A stretch of DNA of 64,000 nt from positions 1,116,001 through 1,180,000 of the forward strand of contig NZ_CP008743.1 of NCBI RefSeq assembly GCF_002117145.1, in the 5' to 3' direction. The translations under genes and the position numbers were made by a program. The notes under the pieces were generated by a model that ran no database searches, was not told where the DNA came from, and worked only from the letters and a program-made list of their open reading frames with translations. This stretch comes from Candidatus Nucleicultrix amoebiphila FS5. Lineage in GTDB: Bacteria; Pseudomonadota; Alphaproteobacteria; Caedimonadales; Nucleicultricaceae. The first letter of the stretch is position 1. Every line of letters begins with the position of its first letter. Positions 1 through 8,477 of this stretch are shown here, piece by piece.

Positions 1-90
1 TCTTCTTCACAACACCCGCAGCACCAGCTGGCCTGTCCTTGGGAAAAAGAGGACGCCATCAAAATCATTGAGAATAAAATTTGGGGCTGA
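1..90 (+). CDS. Partial ORF end, cut by the insertion sequence
   Basis: Frame 1 is open from the window edge and ends in a stop inside the left end of the insertion sequence. The visible peptide contains CPWEKEDAIKIIENK, which reads like the tail of a real protein, but no family is recognised. Joining the flanks across the insertion (removing one target-site copy) keeps the frame open for some 40 further codons of low-complexity sequence. The original gene end is therefore unclear. It may be a gene truncated by the insertion or a chance open frame. Confidence 0.25.
   Translation, partial: SSSQHPQHQLACPWEKEDAIKIIENKIWG
75..82. repeat. Left target-site duplication of the IS
   Basis: TAAAATTT lies directly before the left terminal repeat and is repeated exactly after the right one. 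Confidence 0.9.
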
Positions 91-804
91 AGTAGCTAAG
101 ACCTAAAAAAGAGGTTAAGATAGCTACGCAATGTATGAGAGAAAAAGCCGATTAAGAGCAAGTCAGCAGAGCAAGTTGATAGAGCACTTTGTAGCTGGAA
201 CAACAGCACGAGCTGCGTCTGAATTGATTGGAATTCAGGCCAACACAGCCATCACATTTTATCGGCGGCTTAGAAAGCTGATAGCAAGCAAACTGCCATC
301 GTATGAGCTTTCAGGAGAAGTTGAAGCTGATGAAAGTTACTTTGGGGGGGTTCGTAAAGGCAAACGAGGCCGGGGTGCAGGTGGAAAAGTGGCGGTTTTT
401 GGGCTATTGAAGAGAGGGGGAAAGGTTTACACTGCCATCATATCAGACGCAAAAACAGATACTCTCTTGCCGATCATTAAAGAAAAGGTTCAGCCTGACA
501 GCATTGTTTATACAGATACTTTTCGCTCTTACAATGCCCTTGATATCAGCGATTTTCATCATCGGCGTATCAATCATAGTCAGCTGTTTGCAGATAAGCA
601 TAATCACATCAATGGTATTGAAAATTTTTGGAATCAAGCTAAACGGCAGATGAGGAAATTTAACGGTATAAAGAAAGAGAATTTCTACTGGTTTCTCAAG
701 GAATGCGAGTGGCGCTTCAATGGAGGGAACCATAGAGACCTTCTAACCCAGCTGAAATCATGGTATAGAGCAACCAGACACTAACTCTTAACTACTTCAG
801 CCCC
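83..804 (+). mobile_element. Complete IS1595-family (IS1016 group) insertion sequence
   Basis: This 722-bp element is bounded by 18-bp terminal inverted repeats that differ at one position (83-100 and 787-804, outer sequence GGGGCTGAAGTAG). It carries one transposase gene. It is flanked by identical 8-bp direct repeats (TAAAATTT), the target duplication length known for the IS1595 family. Intact ends, an intact transposase and a perfect duplication indicate a recent, probably functional insertion. Confidence 0.93.
131..784 (+). CDS. IS1595-family transposase (IS1016 group)
   Basis: DDE-type transposase of 217 aa that would mobilise the surrounding insertion sequence. The N-terminal 60 residues form a short helix-turn-helix-like region (TTARAASELIGIQANTA). 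The ISXO2-like catalytic domain follows, with D67 in EADESYFGG, D129 in YTDT, and the HINGIENFWNQAK block (N161/E164 and K171), matching the DD(N/E)K pattern of the family. The length is normal for the compact IS1016 group, which lacks the longer zinc-ribbon N-terminus of other IS1595 transposases. The ORF is intact and lies wholly between the inverted repeats. Confidence 0.93.
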   Translation: MYERKSRLRASQQSKLIEHFVAGTTARAASELIGIQANTAITFYRRLRKLIASKLPSYELSGEVEADESYFGGVRKGKRGRGAGGKVAVFGLLKRGGKVYTAIISDAKTDTLLPIIKEKVQPDSIVYTDTFRSYNALDISDFHHRRINHSQLFADKHNHINGIENFWNQAKRQMRKFNGIKKENFYWFLKECEWRFNGGNHRDLLTQLKSWYRATRH

Positions 805-812
805 TAAAATTT
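805..812. repeat. Right target-site duplication of the IS
   Basis: TAAAATTT lies directly after the right terminal repeat and matches the left copy 8/8. Confidence 0.9.
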
Positions 813-1025
813 TTGTCTTTTTCATCGTTATCAGTCCTAATTTTTTACCAACTGACAATACCTTCTGTTTGAAAAAAAACAAACAAAATAGAGGCTTGTA
901 TGATATTTTTATGGAAAGCTATAATTTTTAAAATGGCCGTTCCTGAGAAGAGGAAAAATTATCTTGAATATAGTCCAATTTTAGACTATTATAACTTTAT
1001 AGTCTATTTATGGAGTGTTTACTCA

Positions 1026-1427
1026 ATGAGAAATAAGACAAAAACTTTTCAAAACTTAGACTCTCCTGAATCCACAAGAATAGCCTTAAAGGCTTTCTTT
1101 AAAATAACGAATTTATGGCGACTTTCTAATGATCAGAAAATGAAACTATTAGGAGTCCCCCGGTCCACCTTTTTTAAATGGCAAAAACACCTTGAAGGCA
1201 GTGTGTCTCAAGATACTTTTGAGAGAATTTCATATATTCTGGGCATATATAAAGCATTGCAAATACTCCTTCCCGATTCTAGTGCTGCTGATGAATGGGT
1301 CAAAAAACCTAATAACGCTCCACTTTTTGGTGGTCACTCTGCTCTTGAAAGAATGCTGTCTGGTCACGTTGCTGATTTATATATTGTACGCCAATACCTT
1401 GACTCAGAGAGGGGTGGATGGTCCTAA
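1026..1427 (+). CDS. Xre/MbcA/ParS-type antitoxin of a RES toxin pair
   Basis: Antitoxin of 133 aa. It has an Xre-like helix-turn-helix region (about residues 36-75, LSNDQKMKLLGVPRSTFFKW) and the C-terminal toxin-binding segment typical of the MbcA/ParS family (W91, then PLFGGHSALERMLSG and VRQYLDSERGGW). ATG 1026 is chosen because GGAG at 1012 is well spaced and the N-terminus then fits the family. A longer in-frame start at 900 with GAGG upstream cannot be excluded, but its extra 42 residues resemble no known domain. The gene overlaps the RES toxin by 10 bp, so the two are probably translationally coupled. By family knowledge it neutralises the toxin and represses the operon. Confidence 0.85.
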   Translation: MRNKTKTFQNLDSPESTRIALKAFFKITNLWRLSNDQKMKLLGVPRSTFFKWQKHLEGSVSQDTFERISYILGIYKALQILLPDSSAADEWVKKPNNAPLFGGHSALERMLSGHVADLYIVRQYLDSERGGWS

Positions 1428-2107
1428 CAACGCCACCCTTATATTCAATTGAGTGGAGGAAAAGTTGGAGAATAATTCCAAGCCGTTTCCCTCCTATTAA
1501 TCTATTTGAAAGGGTTTCTTCCTCGAGCGACTGGGAAACATTGGCGAGTATTGAGAGTTTAACTAATGATCGCCTTAGAGATGAAAATGGGCAAATATCT
1601 CTCATATCACCAGAAGATCGTGTCTCTGGACCTGGCTCTAGTTTTATTATGGCTCCTTTTACTCATGTGAATCCAAGTGGAAGTAGATTCAGCAATGGCC
1701 AGTGGGGCGTTTATTATGCAGCTCATGATATTAAAACTGCTATTGCTGAAACCAAATTTCATAGAGAAATTTTTATGAAAGCGACAAAAGAGCCTCCGAT
1801 GCACTTAGACATGAGAGTACTTTTGGCTAAAATAAAAGGTGATTTTCATGATATTAGAGGCCAAAATTTCATTAATAGCCCTCTATACGATGAGATCTCA
1901 TATAAGTCCTCTCAGGATTTAGCAAAACACCTTAAAAATATAGATTCAAACGGGATTGTTTATAAGAGTGTAAGACACTCGATGGGTCAAAACATTGCTG
2001 TTTTTAAACCAAAACTAATTTCAAACTGTATACAAGAGAGACATCTTGAATACATTTGGGATGGGAAAAGCATTTCCTCCATACTAGAAAAAAAATTACT
2101 GACTTAG
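1418..2107 (+). CDS. RES-domain toxin (NAD+-degrading family)
   Basis: A 229-aa RES-family toxin. Characterised members deplete NAD+ by phosphorolysis or hydrolysis. The domain shows the expected signature: R90 in GSRFSNGQWGVYYAA, E111 in KTAIAETKF, and S184 in GIVYKSVRH, the Arg-Glu-Ser set that names the family. It is slightly longer than many RES toxins because of an N-terminal segment of about 70 residues. It starts inside the last codons of the antitoxin gene. No damage is visible, so the pair looks intact. Confidence 0.88.
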   Translation: MVLTTPPLYSIEWRKSWRIIPSRFPPINLFERVSSSSDWETLASIESLTNDRLRDENGQISLISPEDRVSGPGSSFIMAPFTHVNPSGSRFSNGQWGVYYAAHDIKTAIAETKFHREIFMKATKEPPMHLDMRVLLAKIKGDFHDIRGQNFINSPLYDEISYKSSQDLAKHLKNIDSNGIVYKSVRHSMGQNIAVFKPKLISNCIQERHLEYIWDGKSISSILEKKLLT

Positions 2108-2268
2108 AGAATTTTTAAAATCACCATCAGACCTCCTTCAAATAGCAAACAGAGAAAAGCTAAATATTTATTTTTCGCTTCGTTTGTAAGGATATTCTCT
2201 GCAATTCCTTTAAGAAGGCTGTAGCATTAATATGACTATTTATCTTATCTTGTATGTGTTTGGTTAAT

Positions 2269-3030
2269 CTAACGACACGTGCTTTTTCGATCAACGTCTA
2301 GGATAAGAGAAACTCCCTGATAGATAAGATAATCTAATAAATCATCGGAATTGTGCCGCTTCTTATAGTCAAATTCGTCAGCAAAAATAGGATAAACACC
2401 ATGGAATAAAATGGCTGTTCTTGCATCCTTGGTTGGTAGTACCCCAAAATCTTCTCCTAACTTTATGGGAAAGTGAATCAAGATCCTATTAAATTGAGGA
2501 TAAGGATTATTCTCAGGGCCTTGAGGGATTGTGTGACCAGAATTTATATAAGTATTGTTTACGTGTGGATAGCGCGCAAGCTTGATTAAAAGATCAATGG
2601 GCCAAAATTTCTTGGCATCGGCATCGGAATCAATCACTGAAGCAAGGGACGGCATCCAATTGGCAGGGAGACACACCACCAACTCCCCATAATGCTCTAT
2701 TTGATCAAAAGGATCATGCATAGACAGAACACTCATTCCCGATGTTACAAGCGTATAATAATTTCTTTGCAGTGTGGGTGCGACCACAAGAATACTAATG
2801 GGCTGTTCTTTGATGGAGGAATCCACTGCAATCTCAGTCACGGGTCCAATGTTTTTTTCAACATGCTCCTTCACGAGGGTCAAGGTCTGTTCATATTTTT
2901 CTGGTTGGTTTTTTTTCATTGCATTAAACACCTGAAAGTGGGGTGAAGCCTGTATATCCGTCTGTGTTCCAAGCACCGTGTAAGGAGGGAGTAGAAAAAG
3001 TAAAAACAAGATTTTTTGGAAGATTTTCAT
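2269..3030 (-). CDS. Exported Suppressor-of-Fused (SUFU) domain protein
   Basis: ATG 3030 gives a 253-aa protein that opens with a signal peptide (MKIFQKILFLLFLLPPYTVLG) and has AAGG eight bases upstream. An earlier in-frame start at 3072 would bury that signal. The rest resembles bacterial SUFU-domain proteins: the YYTLVTSGMSVLSM block, HYGELVVCLPANW, a WPIDLLIKLARYPH block, then FGVLPTKDARTAILFHGVYPIFADEFDYKK and a C-terminal aspartate-rich end. Most bacterial SUFU proteins are cytosolic and some occur as immunity proteins near polymorphic toxins. Export is unusual. No toxin partner is adjacent. The family call rests on pattern recognition. Confidence 0.75.
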   Translation of the reverse strand: MKIFQKILFLLFLLPPYTVLGTQTDIQASPHFQVFNAMKKNQPEKYEQTLTLVKEHVEKNIGPVTEIAVDSSIKEQPISILVVAPTLQRNYYTLVTSGMSVLSMHDPFDQIEHYGELVVCLPANWMPSLASVIDSDADAKKFWPIDLLIKLARYPHVNNTYINSGHTIPQGPENNPYPQFNRILIHFPIKLGEDFGVLPTKDARTAILFHGVYPIFADEFDYKKRHNSDDLLDYLIYQGVSLILDVDRKSTCR

Positions 3031-3508
3031 AAGGGATACCTTTTTAAGAGAGCACGATTGAAGATCCGACACAGAGTCATCGACTAATTCATTTATGCCG
3101 TAAAGTCAACTTCAACAGATTTATTCTGTCAATAAGTTATTGTTTAAATGGTTATTAAAAAAGAAAAACTTAAGAAGAAAGCAGGACAAATACAAACTAT
3201 CTTAAACCCTGCGCATTTCTGTCATTATAATAGGGCAAAAGCGTTCACCAGAGCCAGCTATCAAGCATAACGGCCATTTTATGGTGCCGCTCTGTAGAAA
3301 AAAGTGTTTGTATTTTCTTCCAAAAACAAGAAACAATCGGTCAATAAATCAATTTAACATTTGACAAAACCCAAAATAACCAACAAATTGATGTTATATT
3401 TTAAGAAATAGCTTTTAAGCCTTCCTTCAATTTTGAAGTTTTGTTTCGAGTTATTCCTTGAAGAATAGTATAAAATTTTTTTAATAGAGTAGAGTAAGGA
3501 CTAAGAGA
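3031..3508. other. Intergenic region between SUFU gene and csp
   Basis: This AT-rich gap of about 480 bases shows no convincing ORF. The right part holds the likely csp promoter and leader. The left part, nearest 3030, must hold the promoter of the leftward SUFU gene. No repeat or RNA gene was recognised. Confidence 0.5.
3392..3400 (+). promoter_or_regulatory. Possible extended -10 promoter of the csp gene
   Basis: TG followed one base later by TATATT resembles an extended -10 element. It would give a leader of roughly 100 bases before the cold-shock ATG, as is common for csp mRNAs. A small hairpin (CTTCAA-TT-TTGAAG) lies in that leader. A TTGACA at 3361 is too far upstream to be its -35 box. 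Confidence 0.35.
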
Positions 3509-3712
3509 ATGGCTCAAGGCACAGTAAAATGGTTTAACAGCACCAAAGGTTATGGATTTATTGAACCCAAAGACGGTTCATCTGACATATTTGTTCACAT
3601 GACTGCAGTAGAAAAGGCTGGTCTTCGCAGCCTAAGAGAAGGTCAAGCTGTTGAATATCAAGTAGCAACAGAAAAAGGTAAATCCTCTGCGGTTGACCTA
3701 AAAGCTCTGTAA
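3509..3712 (+). CDS. CspA-family cold-shock protein
   Basis: A 67-aa single cold-shock domain that binds single-stranded RNA/DNA and acts as an RNA chaperone. RNP1 is visible as KGYGFIEP and RNP2 as DIFVHM, with the usual [10 protein letters not shown] start. The length is standard. It is monocistronic, preceded by a long AT-rich leader and followed by a strong hairpin. Confidence 0.97.
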   Translation: MAQGTVKWFNSTKGYGFIEPKDGSSDIFVHMTAVEKAGLRSLREGQAVEYQVATEKGKSSAVDLKAL

Positions 3713-3720
3713 TTTAAGTT

Positions 3721-3755
3721 ATCTAAAGGCGGCGTTCAACGCGTCGTCTTTAGAT
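3721..3755 (+). terminator. Hairpin after csp, probable terminator
   Basis: ATCTAAAG pairs with CTTTAGAT, and the inner GCGGCG/CGTCGT pairs with G-U wobbles. This gives a 14-bp stem just after the csp stop. The following bases are only moderately T-rich, so termination may be partial or the hairpin may stabilise the mRNA end. Confidence 0.55.
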
Positions 3756-3850
3756 GAGCTTTCCTCAATACCCCTTCCCCCTCTTCCTTTTTTAAAAACA
3801 TAAAGTCTTTCACGTGTGCGTTGGTTTCACAAGACGTTGCAGAAAACTTA

Positions 3851-5254
3851 TTAAGCGACGAGAAAGTTTTTAAACTGCCAAGGATCAGAGTAGTCTATAT
3901 CTTCTGAAAAGAGCTGCAGGCGATTTTGAATTGGTGTCCAGTCAGAATAGACGCCGATCAAAGTTCCTAAATAGGGCGACGCCACCTCTAACACAAACTC
4001 AAAATCTAGCTCTTCTGGCTCTAAGATCCCCCGATTAGGGTTCTCAAGAGCCCATCTTATTCCTCCTAAGACACCCGCAGCGACTTGCAGAGAAGTAGCA
4101 TTATTGTGGGGGGCAAGGATGCGCGCTTCTTCAATAGAAAGCCGGGATCCATACCAATACGCTTTTTTGTCATGTCCCATGAGGAGCACACCAAGCTCAT
4201 CTTTGCCATGATCAATTTCATCCATGAGAAGTCTTTTAGACTGTGGTTCACAAAAGTTATTCCCAATGAATTCATCGATGGAAAGAACCGCGTCAGAACT
4301 TGGATGATAACTATAATGCACCGTCGGCCTATAAATCACCGTGTCTTTGTTTTTCAAGGAAAAATAATCAGCAATCGAGATCGATTCATTATGGGTTACC
4401 AAAAACCCATGGAAGCTACCAGCAAGGGGGGTCCACGTTCTGACGCGCGTTGTCAGTCCTGGACGATTGAGATAAATGGCGGCATTACATCCATACGTAT
4501 GCTGGACTCCCTCTTTTGGCATCTGCTTTTCGTGCGTGCCCCATCCAAGCTCTGCTGGCTGAAGTCCTTCACTCATAAAACCATCAATAGACCAGGTATT
4601 CACAAATTCTCCAGGTTTCTTGATAACATGCGTCTCCTGGGTATCTTTCTCGGCGATATGAATAACTTTAACGCCTAAATCATGAGCTAATTGAGCCCAT
4701 TGCTCTGCGTTTTGAGGCGTCGTCCCTGATAGGTCTTGATCCTCGGCAAGCGTCATCAGCGCTCTTTTGGTAAAGTGAGAAACGAGACCAGGATTAGCGC
4801 CATGAGCGACAATGGTTGTGGCACCGCCCGGATACATTTTCTTCAGAGCCAGCAATTGTTCACGAAGATTGTAATTTGAACGCTCAGAAGGCTCAAGGTT
4901 GAGATCTGTATAGCCCCCTTTCCAAGGTTCTATGCATGTATCAATATAAAAAACATCATTCTTTTGACACAGCTTAATCAACGCCAAAGAAGACACATCT
5001 ACTGATAAATTAATTAAAAAATTACCGGGCGTAAGGTATTCCTTTAATACAGCTTCATAATTTTTTTGAGAAAGCGCGCAGATTTTTACTTCCAAGTTGA
5101 ACGCTTCGGCCACATCTTCACCAGCATTATCGGCTGTAATAACCACAATCTGCTCTGAACTAACACCAAGCTCTTTGATAAGAAGAGGCATCACCGCCTG
5201 ACCAATGCTTCCAAATCCAATAAGGATGATTTTATTGTTAAATTTCTTAGACAT
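3851..5254 (-). CDS. hss: Homospermidine synthase
   Basis: A 467-aa enzyme of the saccharopine dehydrogenase-like superfamily that makes homospermidine from putrescine, using NAD+ as cofactor. The N-terminal nucleotide-binding motif is GFGSIGQAVMP (about residues 14-24). DTCIEPWKGGYTDL and VAHGANPGLVSHF are characteristic of bacterial homospermidine synthases, and the length matches the family (about 470-480 aa). It stands alone with no other polyamine gene nearby, so putrescine would have to come from elsewhere in the genome or from a host. Confidence 0.93.
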   Translation of the reverse strand: MSKKFNNKIILIGFGSIGQAVMPLLIKELGVSSEQIVVITADNAGEDVAEAFNLEVKICALSQKNYEAVLKEYLTPGNFLINLSVDVSSLALIKLCQKNDVFYIDTCIEPWKGGYTDLNLEPSERSNYNLREQLLALKKMYPGGATTIVAHGANPGLVSHFTKRALMTLAEDQDLSGTTPQNAEQWAQLAHDLGVKVIHIAEKDTQETHVIKKPGEFVNTWSIDGFMSEGLQPAELGWGTHEKQMPKEGVQHTYGCNAAIYLNRPGLTTRVRTWTPLAGSFHGFLVTHNESISIADYFSLKNKDTVIYRPTVHYSYHPSSDAVLSIDEFIGNNFCEPQSKRLLMDEIDHGKDELGVLLMGHDKKAYWYGSRLSIEEARILAPHNNATSLQVAAGVLGGIRWALENPNRGILEPEELDFEFVLEVASPYLGTLIGVYSDWTPIQNRLQLFSEDIDYSDPWQFKNFLVA

Positions 5255-5504
5255 TCTTCCCTCATGATAAAATCACCCCTTTGGGGGTCAGCCTTAAAAA
5301 GCCATTATGAAAAACTCTCCTATCGAATACATTAATTTGAGATTATTGCAATATTCTGTTGTTAAGAAAATTATGGCCCTCTTCTTCAGACAGTGAATAA
5401 AAGTGCTCATGGCTAAAACTCTCTGTCATCCTTAATCTTTGTTTAAGGTTTGTTAATGACTCTTCCTTTAAATTTTTAGGGAATCATTACAGAAAGAGGT
5501 GACC

Positions 5505-6992
5505 ATGACTAAAAGTCTATTGAGAATAGGATCCATTGCTTGTCTGTTGCTGATGAGTTTTGAAGGCGTAAAAGCATCCGATGGTCTTGAAGACAGCATT
5601 GGAGTGAAAGAGTTTCCAAAAGTTGGCCCCATTATTCGTTATATCACCTCGACGTCCATTACTCTTATGGGGCAAGGCGATGTTCTCAAAAAGCATCTTT
5701 TTCATCATAGCACTCCCCATGACAACATTGGTGTTGCTGCGTTAAGGCAATTTAACGGGGATGAATTGGGAGAAGAAAGCGTCGTCACATTCCCCATGAA
5801 ACATAAAGATCGTCATGTGGGGCACTTAACCCTTGATTCTCTAAAGCCTGGCCAAAAATATGTGGTAAGAATCGGATATCTCAGTTCTCCTGACATGGGG
5901 AAATCAAAATTGAATTTTGAGAATTGCCATGTCGTTCGCTTTTGCACGCCAAAATCTGATCAGCTTGAAGAAGAATTTTCAATTTTAACAGGATCCTGTC
6001 GGCGCATTGGCCGAAAGACTTCTGATTGGGCAAAAGAAGGCGATCACATTTTTAAGGGGATGGAAACAAATATTCTGAATGCGGAAAAATTAGGAGGAAG
6101 AACGGATTCCATAGCCTTTACGGGTGACCAAATTTATGCCGATGCCATGGGAATGCTTTTCCCTGCAAAGACCTTTTATGAATATGGACGGGTTCATGAA
6201 AAGGCCTTTTCACAAGAACATTTTCGCAGTCTCGCTGCGAATTTTTCTGGTCCTATTCACATGACACGGGATGATCATGAACTGTGGAATGATGCGAATG
6301 CAGAAGAAGAGGAAAAATATCCAGAACAAAGTGCGGCCGCTCATAAAGCTTATTCTCTTTTCCAAAGACCTTTTGGTAAGAAAACGCCTCACTTCTGGTA
6401 CACAACCTCCAATGGCGCGGAAATGTTTTTTACGGATACACGCTCTGAGCGCAGACCTTCAAAAAAGCAATTGATCAGCGAAGAACAATTGACTGCTCTC
6501 ACAACCTGGCTTAGTGCAGATTCAAGAAAAAATGCTCTTAAAATTATTGTGACATCGGTGCCTATTTTCTTATTATCGACAGAGGATGCGTGGAGTGGTT
6601 ATCCTGAGCAATATCGAAAACTTTTAGACCACATTATTTCGAACAATATCAAGCATGTCATGTTTATCTCAGGCGATGCCCATTGCCAAAATGATGGGAT
6701 GTTCCACGCTTATAAAGCCGATGGGCAAGATACAGGACACGCTTTCTTAGAAGTCTTAGTCTCAGGTCTCTTTGCGGTTGCACGCAATAAGGCCGGTCTT
6801 CTTGGTGATACGATCGATTTAAGAACCGAAGACAAAGGGTATTTATTAAAAACAAAAACCCCTCTGTCTCCAACTTTGACTGAGAATCTTTTTGCACGTA
6901 TCTCAGGCAATAACACCACTAAGGAAGTTACTGTTGAGGTATTTAATCAAAAAAACGAAAGGCTGAGAAAGACACTCTATAATTTATCTTAA
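5505..6992 (+). CDS. Exported PhoD-like alkaline phosphatase/phosphodiesterase
   Basis: A 495-aa metallophosphatase of the PhoD type. ATG 5505 is preferred because AGAGG ends five bases upstream; GTG 5499 is in frame but overlaps that site. The protein starts with a signal peptide (LLRIGSIACLLLMSFEGVKA). An N-terminal beta-sandwich region is followed by the catalytic domain with GSCRR, FTGDQIYADAMG, RDDHELWND, FFTDTRSER and the late FISGDAHC metal-ligand block. It probably cleaves phosphate mono- or diesters in the periplasm or outside the cell. Its substrate is unknown. No phosphate-uptake genes are adjacent. Confidence 0.88.
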   Translation: MTKSLLRIGSIACLLLMSFEGVKASDGLEDSIGVKEFPKVGPIIRYITSTSITLMGQGDVLKKHLFHHSTPHDNIGVAALRQFNGDELGEESVVTFPMKHKDRHVGHLTLDSLKPGQKYVVRIGYLSSPDMGKSKLNFENCHVVRFCTPKSDQLEEEFSILTGSCRRIGRKTSDWAKEGDHIFKGMETNILNAEKLGGRTDSIAFTGDQIYADAMGMLFPAKTFYEYGRVHEKAFSQEHFRSLAANFSGPIHMTRDDHELWNDANAEEEEKYPEQSAAAHKAYSLFQRPFGKKTPHFWYTTSNGAEMFFTDTRSERRPSKKQLISEEQLTALTTWLSADSRKNALKIIVTSVPIFLLSTEDAWSGYPEQYRKLLDHIISNNIKHVMFISGDAHCQNDGMFHAYKADGQDTGHAFLEVLVSGLFAVARNKAGLLGDTIDLRTEDKGYLLKTKTPLSPTLTENLFARISGNNTTKEVTVEVFNQKNERLRKTLYNLS

Positions 6993-7023
6993 AGAATGAC
7001 ATCTAAAGTTCTGAGAAAATTTC

Positions 7024-7055
7024 GAGGGGGGCCTGTGTAAAGCCCCCTCTTTTTT
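7024..7055 (+). terminator. Rho-independent terminator, probably bidirectional
   Basis: GAGGGGG pairs with CCCCCTC and is followed by a run of T residues. It sits 30 bases after the phosphatase stop and just before the end of the convergent serine-hydrolase gene, so it can serve the rightward transcript and perhaps both. Confidence 0.8.
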
Positions 7056-7064
7056 AACCATATC

Positions 7065-8168
7065 TCAGCTCAGAAATGCACTCCAAAAATCGATACCCAT
7101 TTCAAAAGGTAGACGAGACTGTTGATTGACAAGAAAGATGATGCCAATTTCTTCCGATGGGATAAACCCCATAAATGGGGTAACGCCTGACAGAAACCCC
7201 GCATGAAAGATTAAATCTTTCCCAGGGTACTCTGACATTTTTAAAATGCGCCAACCAATTCCGTAATAGGATTCAATCTTTTCTCTGCTACACGGCCAGT
7301 TTAGGTTCCACTTATACACATCTCGATTGCTAACAACAGGCGTAAAGAGAGTTTCTAAGGTTTCTTGAGAAATCAAATGGGGTTTATATCCAAAGCTTAA
7401 TTTAAAGAATTCAATCATTCCATCGAGAGATGCAAAAACACCCGCTGAGGCAGGGGCAGCTTTTGGAAAATAAGGAGGCAGGGGGAGTGGCTTAATCGTG
7501 TTTTTTTCTTTCAAGTGAGGATGGGCGACCTCCACCTGAGGATCGATGGGCACGACTTGAATAGCTTTCGTCTTTAGAACGTCTTGTAATTGTTTTATCG
7601 CCGACTGGAGAGTCAGCTTTTTACGATTTAACGCCTCTTCAACAAGACCATAAATCATATTACTGTAAAAATAACACTCACCCGGATCACACACCGGATT
7701 TTGATCACCAAGGGTTTTTAACAACTTCTGACGACTGAACCCTTTTTCAATCTGCCTATTTCCCGTGAACTCATACCCCGTGGAGTGACTCATAATATCT
7801 CTTAAATTCACAGCCTTCTGCAAATAGGGCAGTTTAAATGTTTCCTCAAAGTCTATGGCTTTTTTATCTACCATCAATCCAATAGCAACGGCTGAAACAG
7901 ATTTTGAAAGGGAAGCCAAGGGAAACAACGTTTTAGAAGTAATAGGACGCCCAAATTTTCCTTTTTGCTTGCCAAACGTTGCTTTGTAAATCACTTTATC
8001 TTTATACAAAATAGCAACAGCCCCCCCTTGTAACGTGTCTTTTTTAGACTCTAGCTTTTTGATAAATTTTTGTATTTTTGAGGGAACCTTTGCCTGGGTT
8101 TCTGCAAAAAGTGTAAAATGTGAGGACATCATGATTACACTAAAAAAGAGGATTAAATTTCTCGTCAT
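7065..8168 (-). CDS. Exported beta-lactamase-like serine hydrolase
   Basis: A 367-aa class C beta-lactamase/penicillin-binding-protein-like hydrolase. It has a signal peptide (first about 23 residues), an S86-x-x-K89 nucleophile motif in FPLASLSKS, a Y168-S-N170 triad and H322-A-G324 in place of KTG. The HxG form is common in esterase-like and D-aminopeptidase-like members (EstB, LACTB families), so true beta-lactamase activity is not implied. Substrates could be peptidoglycan peptides or esters. It is convergent with the PhoD-like gene. Confidence 0.87.
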   Translation of the reverse strand: MTRNLILFFSVIMMSSHFTLFAETQAKVPSKIQKFIKKLESKKDTLQGGAVAILYKDKVIYKATFGKQKGKFGRPITSKTLFPLASLSKSVSAVAIGLMVDKKAIDFEETFKLPYLQKAVNLRDIMSHSTGYEFTGNRQIEKGFSRQKLLKTLGDQNPVCDPGECYFYSNMIYGLVEEALNRKKLTLQSAIKQLQDVLKTKAIQVVPIDPQVEVAHPHLKEKNTIKPLPLPPYFPKAAPASAGVFASLDGMIEFFKLSFGYKPHLISQETLETLFTPVVSNRDVYKWNLNWPCSREKIESYYGIGWRILKMSEYPGKDLIFHAGFLSGVTPFMGFIPSEEIGIIFLVNQQSRLPFEMGIDFWSAFLS

Positions 8169-8477
8169 TGTTCTTCTATAATTTTTTCTAAAATATTTAT
8201 TTTTATACTAGTTATTTTTTCGACTCTGGGAACACCCTAAATCTAAAATCCATATAAATTTCTTAGAGGTCATACTGTAAAGAAGGTGCACTGTCTACCG
8301 CTCTAGGATGTTTTTTTGCAAAAAAATATTCTTGAGGGATCGCTCTTGCCCTGCCTTAAAAATAGGGGATTTGATCAGAATTCATCTTCCTACATAATAT
8401 ATAACTATGGCAAATTTATTTGACATTTGGTCATAATACTTATTATTAATAATCATTCAATTTATTAAGGACACACA
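8169..8477. other. Divergent intergenic region with possible promoter
   Basis: An AT-rich gap between the leftward serine hydrolase and the rightward UIM/SIM gene. The right end carries TTGACA and a TATTAT/TATTAA-type -10. A palindromic ATTATTAATAAT stretch near 8442-8453 could bind a regulator. No ORF is convincing. Confidence 0.45.
8420..8449 (+). promoter_or_regulatory. Candidate promoter of the UIM/SIM protein gene
   Basis: TTGACA at 8420-8425 is followed by TATTAT at 8441 (spacer 15) or TATTAA at 8444 (spacer 18). The start codon is about 30 bases downstream. Confidence 0.45.

Noticed and set aside
3361-3366. TTGACA as the -35 of the csp promoter
   Set aside because: The only good -10 (TATATT) is 28 bases away, too far for a standard promoter.
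4085-4678. Long rightward open frame opposite homospermidine synthase
   Set aside because: It lies wholly inside a well-supported gene on the other strand and its protein resembles no family.
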